This document shows, in pieces, positions 44,470 through 53,421 of a stretch of DNA of 64,000 bases. The position numbers and the translations under genes were made by a program. The notes under the pieces are model-generated. The model was not told where the DNA came from and made no database searches. It was given only the letters and a program-made list of their open reading frames with translations. Source of the DNA: CABMKH01 sp040797625 (lineage in GTDB: Bacteria > Bacillota > Clostridia > Tissierellales > Tissierellaceae); contig JBQHQH010000004.1 in NCBI GenBank assembly GCA_052067355.1, positions 129,052 through 193,051 of the forward strand, given 5' to 3'. Numbering within the stretch: position 1 is the stretch's first letter; every line of letters starts with the position of its first letter.

Positions 44470-45444
44470 TTATCTTATATACCTATTTACATCTTTTAGA
44501 TCTATTCCAGGATGTAATGCAATGTTTAAGCCATTTGCAATAATTATCGATAGATCGTCAATTATCACATCTATATCCTTAGGAGTCACAACTACATTTC
44601 CCATAAAAGGATTTAAAACCTCCTCTATTAAAGTATATTTCTCTTCATTAGAGAGTTTTTCTAATAATTCATAGAATTCCTTTCCTACATCTGCTTCTTT
44701 CTTTAATGAATCAATTATCAAGTCTATAGTATCACTTGCCAATGTTGCAGCATTTACAACAGTAGGAATACCAATGGCTATTACTGGTACTCCAAGGGTT
44801 TCCTCTGACAACGCCCTTCTGTTATTTCCAATCCCGCTACCTGGATTTATCCCTGAATCTGATATTTGAATAGTAGTACTTATACGACTCATCTTTCTAG
44901 AAGATAGAGCATCTACTGCTATTACTAAGTCTGGTCTGATCTTATCTACTATTCCCTTGACTATATCTCCTGTTTCTATACCAGTTATTCCCATTACCCC
45001 TGGGGACATTGCAGCTACATTGGCCATACTTTCATCAGATTCTTTATTATAGCTTATAAAAAATTGTCTAGTTACCAAGACACGATCTATGACCTTTGGT
45101 CCCAATGAATCTGAACTTATATTCCAATTCCCAAGACCTATTATCAAGACCTTATCCCTTTTATAGATTTCAGTTATGGATTTTAACTCTTTAGATAATA
45201 CTATACTTATCTCATCCTTTAAGTCTTCATCTGTCTTATCTAGATTTGGAACATCTATTGTTATATATTTGCCAATTGGTTTTTGAATTATCTTGCTACC
45301 ATGGTCATCTAATACATCTACAACAGTTACAGTATAATTCTGTTCTTCTTTAATATCTACTGATACACCTTCTACTTCTCTTTTTGAATCTTCCCTATAG
45401 ATTTCTCTGTTCTCAACAGCTAAATCTGTAAAGATATTATCCAT
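44470..45444 (-). CDS. gpr: Germination protease GPR
   Basis: Aspartic-type protease (family A25) that degrades small acid-soluble spore proteins at germination. 324 residues from ATG 45444 (MDNIFTDLAVENREIY) with AGAGGTG upstream. Family blocks: IIGLGNWNISSDSLGPKVIDRVLVTR, AMSPGVMGITGIETGDIVKGI and VIAVDALSSRKMSRI. Made as a zymogen with a short propeptide. Divergent from rpsT as in Bacillus. Confidence 0.95.
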   Translation of the reverse strand: MDNIFTDLAVENREIYREDSKREVEGVSVDIKEEQNYTVTVVDVLDDHGSKIIQKPIGKYITIDVPNLDKTDEDLKDEISIVLSKELKSITEIYKRDKVLIIGLGNWNISSDSLGPKVIDRVLVTRQFFISYNKESDESMANVAAMSPGVMGITGIETGDIVKGIVDKIRPDLVIAVDALSSRKMSRISTTIQISDSGINPGSGIGNNRRALSEETLGVPVIAIGIPTVVNAATLASDTIDLIIDSLKKEADVGKEFYELLEKLSNEEKYTLIEEVLNPFMGNVVVTPKDIDVIIDDLSIIIANGLNIALHPGIDLKDVNRYIR

Positions 45445-45517
45445 GTAATCACCTCTTAATTTTTTGATCTTCATGCTCTATTTAATAATTTTAACCATTT
45501 ATATTGTTATTTATCCC

Positions 45518-45546
45518 TTGCATTATAGACATCATCATGGTAAAAT
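45518..45546 (+). promoter_or_regulatory. Promoter of rpsT
   Basis: TTGCAT (45518-45523), 17 nt, TAAAAT (45541-45546); 32 nt ahead of the start. Confidence 0.55.
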
Positions 45547-45578
45547 ATCTTTTGTTAGACTAATAGGAGGTGAACGCA

Positions 45579-45842
45579 TTGGCTAATATAAAAGCTGCTA
45601 AAAAGAGTATTAGAACTACTAAATATAGAACTATTGCAAACAAACATAAGAAATCAGAAATTAAGACATATATTAAAAAGTTTGATAATGCTGTAGATGC
45701 TGGAAATATTGAAGAAGCTAGAGAATTAATTAAAGTTATTGATAAAAAGCTTAAGAAAGCTGAACATAGAAATATTGTTCATAAGAATGCTGTATCAAGA
45801 AAAGTTAGCAAATTAACTAAGAAATTAAATAATGCAATGTAA
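45579..45842 (+). CDS. rpsT: 30S ribosomal protein S20
   Basis: 87 residues starting at TTG 45579 (ANIKAAKKSIRTTKYRTIANKHKKSEIKT core), as S20 always starts M-A-N-I-K; GGAGG lies 8 nt before. A GTG 9 nt upstream is embedded in the ribosome site and unlikely to be used. Small helical protein binding 16S rRNA. Divergent from gpr. Confidence 0.96.
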   Translation: MANIKAAKKSIRTTKYRTIANKHKKSEIKTYIKKFDNAVDAGNIEEARELIKVIDKKLKKAEHRNIVHKNAVSRKVSKLTKKLNNAM

Positions 45843-45844
45843 AT

Positions 45845-45868
45845 AAAACTTCGGATATCCGAAGTTTT
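45845..45868. terminator. Terminator of rpsT
   Basis: Perfect palindrome AAAACTTCGGAT / ATCCGAAGTTTT just after rpsT with a T-rich tail; it may also serve the converging tetR gene. Confidence 0.8.
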
Positions 45869-45882
45869 ATTTATATTAAAAT

Positions 45883-46467
45883 TTATGCTTTTAAATAATT
45901 CATCAAATATGTTGCATGTTTTACCATATTTTCTTTTACTGGATAATTTTCTTCCCTCTTAATCCATTCTAAAAGATATCCCCTGATTATTACAAATATC
46001 ATTGTAGTAAGTTCACTAGGTTCAATCTCAACTCTAAAATCTCCCTTTTCAATACCTTCTTGAATTATCTCTTCTAATATCTTATATATTTCTCTTTTTG
46101 ACTTATATATTTTTTTAGTGGTATTTTGTATTGATGAACGCATTATAAATAGATTGGCATAAAATCCCCATTCTTCTACATACATTCCAAAATGATTTAC
46201 AAAATCAATTACTTTTTCTGCCGTAGACAAATGATTCTTTATTGTGGATTTATTTACCATAAAAAATTCATCCATCAAACAATACATATCATCGGCAATA
46301 GAATCTTTAGATTTAAAATAGTGATAAAAAGCACCAATGGATATATTAGTAGCTTCACAGATTTCCTTAATTGTAATATTTTTAAGTCCATCTTCATCCA
46401 TTAAATTGACTATTATATCTACTATTTCTTTTTTCTTTTTTGTATATTTGCCCATTTCATAATCCAT
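45883..46467 (-). CDS. TetR family transcriptional regulator
   Basis: 194 residues from ATG 46467 (MDYEMGKYTKKKKEIVDI), with GGTGGTGAT upstream. N-terminal helix-turn-helix ITIKEICEATNISIGAFYHYFKSKDSIAD; C-terminal ligand/dimer domain without recognisable ligand residues. Directly downstream of the flavin lipoprotein gene on the same strand, so it probably represses that gene through the palindrome at 48508-48530. It appears to have its own promoter inside the neighbour's terminator. Confidence 0.9.
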   Translation of the reverse strand: MDYEMGKYTKKKKEIVDIIVNLMDEDGLKNITIKEICEATNISIGAFYHYFKSKDSIADDMYCLMDEFFMVNKSTIKNHLSTAEKVIDFVNHFGMYVEEWGFYANLFIMRSSIQNTTKKIYKSKREIYKILEEIIQEGIEKGDFRVEIEPSELTTMIFVIIRGYLLEWIKREENYPVKENMVKHATYLMNYLKA

Positions 46468-46489
46468 ATAAATATCACCACCTGAAAAA

Positions 46490-46518
46490 ATTATATCATA
46501 AAAAAAAATAATTCCCAA
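46490..46518 (-). promoter_or_regulatory. tetR promoter embedded in terminator
   Basis: Minus strand TTGGGA (46513-46518), 17 nt made mostly of the T run, TATAAT (46490-46495). The -35 lies in the 3' arm of the terminator stem. Confidence 0.5.
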
Positions 46519-46534
46519 TAATATAGGAATTATT
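46501..46534 (-). terminator. Terminator of flavin lipoprotein gene
   Basis: AATAATTCC / GGAATTATT with a 10-nt loop, followed on the minus strand by eight T residues. Confidence 0.8.
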
Positions 46535-46545
46535 TTTTCTTTTAT

Positions 46546-48486
46546 CTATTTTCCCAAAGCTGCAGATTTTCCTGCAATTTTTCCATAAACTACTGTATCT
46601 GGTATCGCATTTCCTCCAAGTCTATTGGCACCATGAATACCACCTGTTACTTCACCAGCAGCATATAGACCTGGAATAACTGTACCATCTACGCCTATCA
46701 CCTGTGCATCTGTATTGATTTCGATTCCTCCCATAGTGTGGTGAATAGTAGGAACACGAACTGAAGCATAGAATGGTGCTTTATCAAAGGTATCTTGCAT
46801 CAGATTTTTTCCAAATGGATCTGCAATCTCACCCTTTACAGCTTTATTATAGGTATCTACTGTTTCCTTTAGTACAGCAGGATCTACATTCATATTCTTT
46901 GCAAGTTCTTCTATTGTATCACCTTTTACTGCAACTCCACTTTTAACTAATTGACCTATAGTTTCATTAAAATCATTTTTAACATCTTCATTATAATATT
47001 CGTGAGCATCATGTAATATCCACATAACTTGATCTGGTTGCTCCAATAGACCTTTTGTAAGGGTATCTCTCCTTGAATCCTCTGCTACAAATCGTTCTCC
47101 ATTTTTATTTATAAATAACTGATTAGCAGCATTAATACTTATATTTCCTGCCATACCTCCTGTTTCAGGATGTCCTACTGGCAATAGTTGAATATATTCC
47201 ATGCCAACAAGGTTTGCTCCCACATCTTCAGCCATTATTATACCATCACCTGTTGCACTTACACTATTTGTTGAGTTAAGATTGGAAAGATTGTCCCAAT
47301 GCTTATTATATTTAGCAACAAGTTCTTTATTTCTAGCAAAACCACCAGTTGCTATAACTACCCCTTTATTAGCCTTAACAATAACCTCTGTATTGCCTTG
47401 TTTTGCCTTAACTCCTACTGCTCTTCCATCTTCCATAATTATATCTGTAACCTTTGTATCTAAGATAATTTCTGCATCGTTACCTTTTTTCTCAATAAAC
47501 TCAATATATGCCTCTATAGGTCCTGTAGTAAGAGGTTTTTCAAATTGATGTGTTCTTTGCCATAATGCTCCTGTAACAGTTACTACATCATCTTGAAATT
47601 TAACTCCTAAATTTTCTAACCAGTCAATAGACTCTTCTGATCCATATGCAAGTTTTTCTATTAACTCAAGATTTCCTTTTTTATCTCCACCTTCAAAAGC
47701 CTGTAAAGCATGTAATTGTGGAGAATCAAATACATAGGTACTTCCTGAGTTTTTATATTCTTTTACTTGATTAGCTAGCTCGTCCATCAGCCTCTTATGT
47801 ATATCATTTACAGGCTTCTCCTTAGTATATGATTCTATCTGTTGAATCAACTCTGGACGCATTGTGTAATTTTTTTGTCTCTTACTGTCCACTGCATTAT
47901 ATTGTCCACCAGCTATTATTGTAGACCCCCCTAATGTAGGCATCTTTTCCAATACAACTACTGTTGCATTGTTTTCTAAAGCTGAAACAGCTGCAGCTAA
48001 TCCTGCTCCTCCACCACCAATAACTACTACATCTGCAGTTTTTTCTATGGTTTCTCCTGCTTCATCACTTTTGTCTACTTCCTTTAATAACTCTTCCATA
48101 TTTGCTCCAGATTTTTCTAAAGCATTTTTTACAGCTTCTAAAATTGCCGTACTTGAAACAGTAGCTCCAGACACTGCATCAATACTTAAACTCTGATATT
48201 TGACAATTTCTTCAGGAATGCGTTCTATTGCAACATCTGATATTCCTGGTGTTTCATTATGCTCAAGAATCTCTACACTTAGAATATTATTTTCATCTAC
48301 CTTAACTTCTACGGTCATAGGGTCAGTAATACCTTTAGCCTCTCCCGTATATGTGCCAGGATTAAATTTGTTAGATTCTTTTCCAGATATTCCAGTTTCA
48401 TCTGCTTTGTTTGTACAACCGACTACAGAAAATACCATAGTCAATGCTAAAAATAGTGCAAAATACTTCTTCATTAACTTAAACAT
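46546..48486 (-). CDS. Exported flavin reductase (FMN-binding plus FAD domain) lipoprotein
   Basis: 646 residues. A lipoprotein signal (LALTMVFSVVGC, Cys at residue 24), an FMN-binding domain (about residues 40-125) with the flavinylation motif DAVSGATVSSTA where FMN would be attached covalently by ApbE, then a flavocytochrome-c/fumarate-reductase-type FAD domain starting DVVVIGGGGAGLAAAVSALE and ending HHTMGGIEINTDAQV and GLYAAGEVTGGIHGANRLGGNAI. It should act outside the membrane, reducing fumarate, urocanate or another acceptor. The substrate cannot be told. Single gene with strong promoter and a probable TetR operator. Confidence 0.9.
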   Translation of the reverse strand: MFKLMKKYFALFLALTMVFSVVGCTNKADETGISGKESNKFNPGTYTGEAKGITDPMTVEVKVDENNILSVEILEHNETPGISDVAIERIPEEIVKYQSLSIDAVSGATVSSTAILEAVKNALEKSGANMEELLKEVDKSDEAGETIEKTADVVVIGGGGAGLAAAVSALENNATVVVLEKMPTLGGSTIIAGGQYNAVDSKRQKNYTMRPELIQQIESYTKEKPVNDIHKRLMDELANQVKEYKNSGSTYVFDSPQLHALQAFEGGDKKGNLELIEKLAYGSEESIDWLENLGVKFQDDVVTVTGALWQRTHQFEKPLTTGPIEAYIEFIEKKGNDAEIILDTKVTDIIMEDGRAVGVKAKQGNTEVIVKANKGVVIATGGFARNKELVAKYNKHWDNLSNLNSTNSVSATGDGIIMAEDVGANLVGMEYIQLLPVGHPETGGMAGNISINAANQLFINKNGERFVAEDSRRDTLTKGLLEQPDQVMWILHDAHEYYNEDVKNDFNETIGQLVKSGVAVKGDTIEELAKNMNVDPAVLKETVDTYNKAVKGEIADPFGKNLMQDTFDKAPFYASVRVPTIHHTMGGIEINTDAQVIGVDGTVIPGLYAAGEVTGGIHGANRLGGNAIPDTVVYGKIAGKSAALGK

Positions 48487-48507
48487 CTATAATCCTCCTT
48501 TATTTTT

Positions 48508-48530
48508 AGAATATTTGATTGGAATATTCT
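48508..48530. promoter_or_regulatory. Probable TetR operator
   Basis: AGAATATT-N7-AATATTCT inverted repeat located just after the predicted transcription start and before the ribosome site of the flavin lipoprotein gene. A partial third half-site (ATATTCTA) lies at 48537-48544. Confidence 0.5.
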
Positions 48531-48543
48531 ATTTCTATATTCT

Positions 48544-48571
48544 AATATACTATATGTTTTAAAATTGTCAA
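48544..48571 (-). promoter_or_regulatory. Promoter of flavin lipoprotein gene
   Basis: Minus strand TTGACA (48566-48571), 16 nt, TATATT (48544-48549). Confidence 0.65.
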
Positions 48572-48593
48572 TAGATATTTAGTTAAAGAAGTT

Positions 48594-49622
48594 TTACTTA
48601 TTACACAATTTTATCAATAGCATCTCTACTAATAATTTCTGATCTGTTGTAGTAGTCTTAGTCTGAATATCAATATTCAATAGATATTCCATTATATCTT
48701 CTAATTCCTTTATTTGAAATTTACTGGACTGAGACTTTATTTTTCCAAACTCATAATTCTTTATCTGAAGTTTTTCCTGCACCTTATTATCGCCATAACC
48801 TTTATCCTTATAGAGTTTATAACTTAATATCAATCTAAATTGCCTAGTAATCATGTATAATATCCTTAACACTGGCTCATTTGCCATGTACATGTCATCA
48901 AAGATTTCAATGGCACTTTCAGAATCTCTTCTATTTATAGCATTTAACAGCTCAAATATATTGGTATCTATAGACTTTACTAATACCTGATCTATATCCT
49001 CTCTAGATAATTCTCTGTCCTTAGAATGATCCACGACCTTCAATAGTTCATTCTCTAGGTCAAAGAGTCTTATATCTATATTTCTACTTCTATAGGAACT
49101 TCTTTCAATGAAATAATTTATATTAGAAAGAGACATCTTCTTATCATGTTTCTTTAATATTCTCTCTATCCAACGATTTAAATCTTGTCCTTCTAATTTA
49201 GAAAAATCTACAACTCTATTATCTTTGTTAAGATGCTTATATATCTTGCTATTTTTCCTTATAGATGAAGTATTGTCCATGAAAATCAGACATAAAAAAT
49301 CTCCAAGCCTGTCTATATAATCATAAAATTCCTTTTCAAATCTATCTTTAATATTGTCCATAAATGCAGATATATCATTGACTAATACAATCTTCTTTTC
49401 AGACATAAATGGCAATGTTTCACAGGCATTTATTAGAGTCTGAAGATCACAATTTTTGCCTTCAATCTTTACATAATTTATGGTTTCAAAACTCTCCTCT
49501 ATGTATTTTTTCTTTAACTCATCTATTGCCATGTCCATCAGATATTCCTCTTGTCCAAAGAATAGATATGCAGATCCTATTTTATTTTCTCTTATCTTTT
49601 TCTTAAATTCACCATAATTCAA
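48594..49622 (-). CDS. holA: DNA polymerase III delta subunit
   Basis: Clamp-loader delta subunit, 342 residues. N-terminal AAA-like domain (AYLFFGQEEYLMDMAIDELKKKY), helical middle and C-terminal collar domain (ITRQFRLILSYKLYKDKGYGDNKVQEKL). TTG start with GGGAGGG. Overlaps the comEC end by 14 nt; comEC-holA order as in B. subtilis. Confidence 0.94.
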   Translation of the reverse strand: MNYGEFKKKIRENKIGSAYLFFGQEEYLMDMAIDELKKKYIEESFETINYVKIEGKNCDLQTLINACETLPFMSEKKIVLVNDISAFMDNIKDRFEKEFYDYIDRLGDFLCLIFMDNTSSIRKNSKIYKHLNKDNRVVDFSKLEGQDLNRWIERILKKHDKKMSLSNINYFIERSSYRSRNIDIRLFDLENELLKVVDHSKDRELSREDIDQVLVKSIDTNIFELLNAINRRDSESAIEIFDDMYMANEPVLRILYMITRQFRLILSYKLYKDKGYGDNKVQEKLQIKNYEFGKIKSQSSKFQIKELEDIMEYLLNIDIQTKTTTTDQKLLVEMLLIKLCNK

Positions 49623-52050
49623 ACTGATTTCCCTCCCAATTCGATGTAATCTTTAACATAATATATATTAACATATAATAGACTAAATAGAACATAATCA
49701 TAAAAATATTGTCATATATAAATACATGTAAACTTGGTTTAGTTCTATCTCTATCTTCTAGAAATGTTTGGACCTCATAATCATTTTCATTAAATATTAC
49801 TTTTATTAAACCCATATCATCAGTTCTATATAATCTAGTCTTAAAATCATCATATCTATTCAATACTTCCTCACTTGGATGCCCATATATATTATTTCTA
49901 CCTGCAGATATAATTCCAACTCTAGGTCTAGTCCTTTTAAGAAACATCTCTGTTGAAGATGTATTGCTGCCATGATGAGGAACTTTGAGAATATCCACCT
50001 TCATATTAAATCTATTGGCAATTAGGGATTCTGCATCTCTCTCTATATCTCCAGTAAATAATATTCCATGTCTACCTATACTCAATAGAGATACCAGAGA
50101 TGAATCATTTGGACTATAATTGCCTCCGATGTCATTAAATGGCCATATTATTCTTATCTTCATTTTTTTACTTAGATTTAGACAATCTCCTTCCTTTAAA
50201 ACTGTAAAAGGTATTGAATCTTCAATAATCTTCTCATATACTCTACTTTCAGCAGGAATATAGCTACTCAATACCATATCTATTGGAATATTATCTATTA
50301 TAGCTTCTAATCCCTGGCAATGATCCTCATCAAAGTGAGTTATAAAGACTGCGTCTAATCTCCTTATCCCTAGTTTTTCTAAATATGGTAGGGTTATATT
50401 CTTCCCAATATCAAAATCTCCAAATATACTTCCACCGGTATCCATCAGATAATCTCTACCTTTTGTCCTAATTAAAATAGCATCTCCTTGTCCAACATCT
50501 ATAAAATGTATTTCAGAATTATTTTTAAATGTAAATATACAGATACTATATACTATCAAAAGTGAAAAATATACTATACTCATCTTGATTATAGGCTTTT
50601 TTAACTTCCTTATATCTATTATCTTAAATATAATGGCCAACATTATATAGAATAATATAATCGTCACAAGTTCTGGAGAAGGAAATTTCACAATGTTAAA
50701 GTTTACCATGTCCCATTTTTTAAGTATGCTAAACTGTAAGCTTAATACAAAATCAACTATTGGACCTATAAAACTATTCATATATCCAAATATGAATCTA
50801 AAGATTATCATTAAAAATCCAAGAACCAAGGATATAGATAATATAGGTATTATTATCATATTAGCCAAGATTCCCATAATACTTATTCTGTTAAAATAGT
50901 ATACTTGAATTGGGAATATTCCAATCTGAACTCCCAAAATAGCAGATAGACTTCTAGTAATATAATTTTTATATGGATAGAATATATGCTCTATTCTAGG
51001 GCTTAAAACCAATATGACAAGAGATGCTAAAAAAGATAGTTGAAATCCAATATTAAAGAGATAATATGGATTTATAAGTAAAAGTAAAAATATAGCAAAA
51101 CTCAATATATTTATGGAATCATATGGCTTATGAATTAGTTGCGAATAAATTAATAAAGAGAGCATTATATTTGCCCTTAAAATAGAAGGCGGAAATCCTA
51201 TTAAATAGCCATAGGTCCATAGTATAAGCAGTGTAAATATCACATTTTTTCTTTTCTTTATACCTAGATGTGAAAATATAAACATAAAAAAAACAGATAT
51301 GATCCCAATGTGAAGACCAGATACAGCCAATATATGAGCTAGTCCCATATTCCGATATAGGGATATATCCTCATCTTCTAAATATACAGCTCTACCTAAT
51401 ATGATACTCTTTATCAACGAGCTGTTTTTATCTTTTAGATATTCATCAAATAGTTCCTCTATGGCAGTGATAAATTCTCTCTTAATCTTATGCCTAAAGT
51501 TCAGATTTTCCCCATCTACATCTAATATAGAATCTTCTCTAATGACCATAGTAGTAAATATCCTTTCAGTCATCAAGTTTAATCTATAGTTAAAGAGTTT
51601 GGGATTAGTGTTTATCATGGGAAGTCTTAGCTTTCCCACGAATTCTATATTATCACCTATTTCCAAACCACTATCTCCAATTACCTTTAATAAGAGTTTT
51701 TCTCTCTTTATCTCCCTATTATCTAGCTCTCCTACCGAGACTATATATCTTTCTTGACTGCTGTCTCTATTTAAAACCTCTACTATGGTACCCTTGCATT
51801 TTACCTGATTATTTACCTCAAGCTTTAGTATGCTGTTATCATTCGCATTATATATAAAGATGCCTAATATAAAAAAGAGGATAACTATTGTGATTAAATC
51901 TAGTCTTCCCCTCCTTACGCTACAAAATATACTTAAAATAAGTACGCAAAACAATATAATAGATATAATAAATAGATCTATATCAAAGTAAAACGAGAGC
52001 AAAATCCCAATTATTAAAGCTATTGCTAATACGACAAATGGTCTCTTCAT
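49609..52050 (-). CDS. comEC: DNA uptake channel ComEC/Rec2
   Basis: 813 residues, full length. N-terminal membrane segments and an OB-like extracellular domain (residues 90-180), the competence membrane domain with AVSGLHIGIISVFF and GFPPSILRANIMLSLL, then a C-terminal metallo-beta-lactamase domain with FIDVGQGDAILI, ITHFDEDHCQGL and VPHHGSNTSSTEMFL. Transports single-stranded DNA. Start ATG 52050 with AGGTGAG. comEA is 11 kb away at the right edge. Confidence 0.95.
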   Translation of the reverse strand: MKRPFVVLAIALIIGILLSFYFDIDLFIISIILFCVLILSIFCSVRRGRLDLITIVILFFILGIFIYNANDNSILKLEVNNQVKCKGTIVEVLNRDSSQERYIVSVGELDNREIKREKLLLKVIGDSGLEIGDNIEFVGKLRLPMINTNPKLFNYRLNLMTERIFTTMVIREDSILDVDGENLNFRHKIKREFITAIEELFDEYLKDKNSSLIKSIILGRAVYLEDEDISLYRNMGLAHILAVSGLHIGIISVFFMFIFSHLGIKKRKNVIFTLLILWTYGYLIGFPPSILRANIMLSLLIYSQLIHKPYDSINILSFAIFLLLLINPYYLFNIGFQLSFLASLVILVLSPRIEHIFYPYKNYITRSLSAILGVQIGIFPIQVYYFNRISIMGILANMIIIPILSISLVLGFLMIIFRFIFGYMNSFIGPIVDFVLSLQFSILKKWDMVNFNIVKFPSPELVTIILFYIMLAIIFKIIDIRKLKKPIIKMSIVYFSLLIVYSICIFTFKNNSEIHFIDVGQGDAILIRTKGRDYLMDTGGSIFGDFDIGKNITLPYLEKLGIRRLDAVFITHFDEDHCQGLEAIIDNIPIDMVLSSYIPAESRVYEKIIEDSIPFTVLKEGDCLNLSKKMKIRIIWPFNDIGGNYSPNDSSLVSLLSIGRHGILFTGDIERDAESLIANRFNMKVDILKVPHHGSNTSSTEMFLKRTRPRVGIISAGRNNIYGHPSEEVLNRYDDFKTRLYRTDDMGLIKVIFNENDYEVQTFLEDRDRTKPSLHVFIYDNIFMIMFYLVYYMLIYIMLKITSNWEGNQFELW

Positions 52051-52205
52051 AATACTCACCTAATATATTTATTATTTATATAATGGAAAATATGTTTAAT
52101 TTTTGGTATCATCTTAATTATAGCATATATTATAGCTATCAATTTTTAGATTTAATAAAGTTTTTAGAATATACATTTAATAGGACGAAAGGCTTGGTGA
52201 TGTAA

Positions 52206-53408
52206 TTGACTTTTAAATCTTATATTGAAAACTCCTATTTAAAAGAAACCGAAGCTAATATAGTTGAAAAAGAATTTAAAAATAATAAATATTACCTGAA
52301 TTTAGATAGAACTATTTTTTATCCCCATTTATCTGGAGGACAACTTAGGGACAAAGGAACTATAAATCAAATAGAAGTTTTAGATGTCTTCCAAGATGGA
52401 GACCATATAATTCATGTAGTGGACAAAGATATCAATACCAATAATGTCATACTGTCCATAGATTGGAACAATAGATTTGATCTAATGCAGCAGCACTCAG
52501 GTCAACATCTACTTTCCTCTTGCTTTTATAACTTATTTAATGCTGAAACTATTGGATTTCATATGGGAAAAGACTATACATATATAGATGTCTCAAAACC
52601 ACAAATCACAGAGGATGAAATTGGAAAGGTAGAATTCCTAGCTAATAAGATAATACAATCTAACTTCAGAATACTCTCATATATAGTCAGTAGAGACAGT
52701 CTACCTAAGTTTTCTACAATAAAAGTACCTGAAAAACATGAAGATATACGTATTGTGGAAATAGATGGATTAGATTACTCACCTTGCTGTGGAACTCATG
52801 TCTGTCACACTGGGGAAATAGGTCTTTTAAAGATAGTTGGTTGGGAGAGATATAAAGGAAATACTCGTGTAAAATTTTTGTGTGGCTCTAGAGCCATTGG
52901 AGACTATAATTGGAAAGATTCATATATACGAAAAATAAGTCTCATGTTTTCATCAAAAGATAGAGATGTACTAAATAAAGTAAAAGATCTAATGCAAGAT
53001 AAAGAGGACATAGAGAAAGAAAATAGAGATCTAAGAAAGGAATTATATCAATATAAAGGAGAACTATATCTAACTGAATCAAAGAGTTATGACGGTATTA
53101 GATATATTGTAAAAGAGCTTGAAGATACTTCTATTAAAGAGATAAATCTCATCGCCTCTAATTTAAATCATAAAGACAATCTAATTCAAATCTATAGTAT
53201 TCCTAATGCTGGAACAGGTCAATTTTTAGTCAGCAGGAGTCATGACTTAGATATAGATGTCCATAAAATACTAGATAGTATATCTGAGAAGATAATAGTA
53301 AAGGGAGGTGGCAATTCCCAAATGGTACAAGGCTCCTCCTCCCTAATCCTTTTAGACACTTTAATCAAGATGTTCTACAGTGAAGTAAGAAATTATTTTA
53401 AAGGTTAG
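52206..53408 (+). CDS. AlaX-type alanyl-tRNA editing protein
   Basis: Trans-editing hydrolase that removes Ser (or Gly) from mischarged tRNA-Ala. 400 residues: N-terminal beta barrel (FYPHLSGGQLRDKGTI), editing site with HSGQHLLSSC (HxxxH) and CCGTHVCHTGEIGLLKI (CxxxH), a coiled-coil linker (residues 250-290) and a C-terminal DHHA1 domain with GGGNSQMVQGSS. This is the long AlaX-L form. TTG start with GGTGAT. Divergent from comEC; the only + strand gene here. Confidence 0.93.
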   Translation: MTFKSYIENSYLKETEANIVEKEFKNNKYYLNLDRTIFYPHLSGGQLRDKGTINQIEVLDVFQDGDHIIHVVDKDINTNNVILSIDWNNRFDLMQQHSGQHLLSSCFYNLFNAETIGFHMGKDYTYIDVSKPQITEDEIGKVEFLANKIIQSNFRILSYIVSRDSLPKFSTIKVPEKHEDIRIVEIDGLDYSPCCGTHVCHTGEIGLLKIVGWERYKGNTRVKFLCGSRAIGDYNWKDSYIRKISLMFSSKDRDVLNKVKDLMQDKEDIEKENRDLRKELYQYKGELYLTESKSYDGIRYIVKELEDTSIKEINLIASNLNHKDNLIQIYSIPNAGTGQFLVSRSHDLDIDVHKILDSISEKIIVKGGGNSQMVQGSSSLILLDTLIKMFYSEVRNYFKG

Positions 53409-53421
53409 AAATCTAACCTTT
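53400..53421. terminator. Hairpin between converging alaX and ATPase genes
   Basis: AAAGGTTAG-AAAT-CTAACCTTT overlaps both stop codons. The tails are A- or T-rich but short. Confidence 0.5.

Noticed and set aside
52060..52205. T-box-like AGGACGAAAGGC before alaX
   Set aside because: The core TGGNACCGCG is missing and no terminator pair forms, so it is not a T-box.
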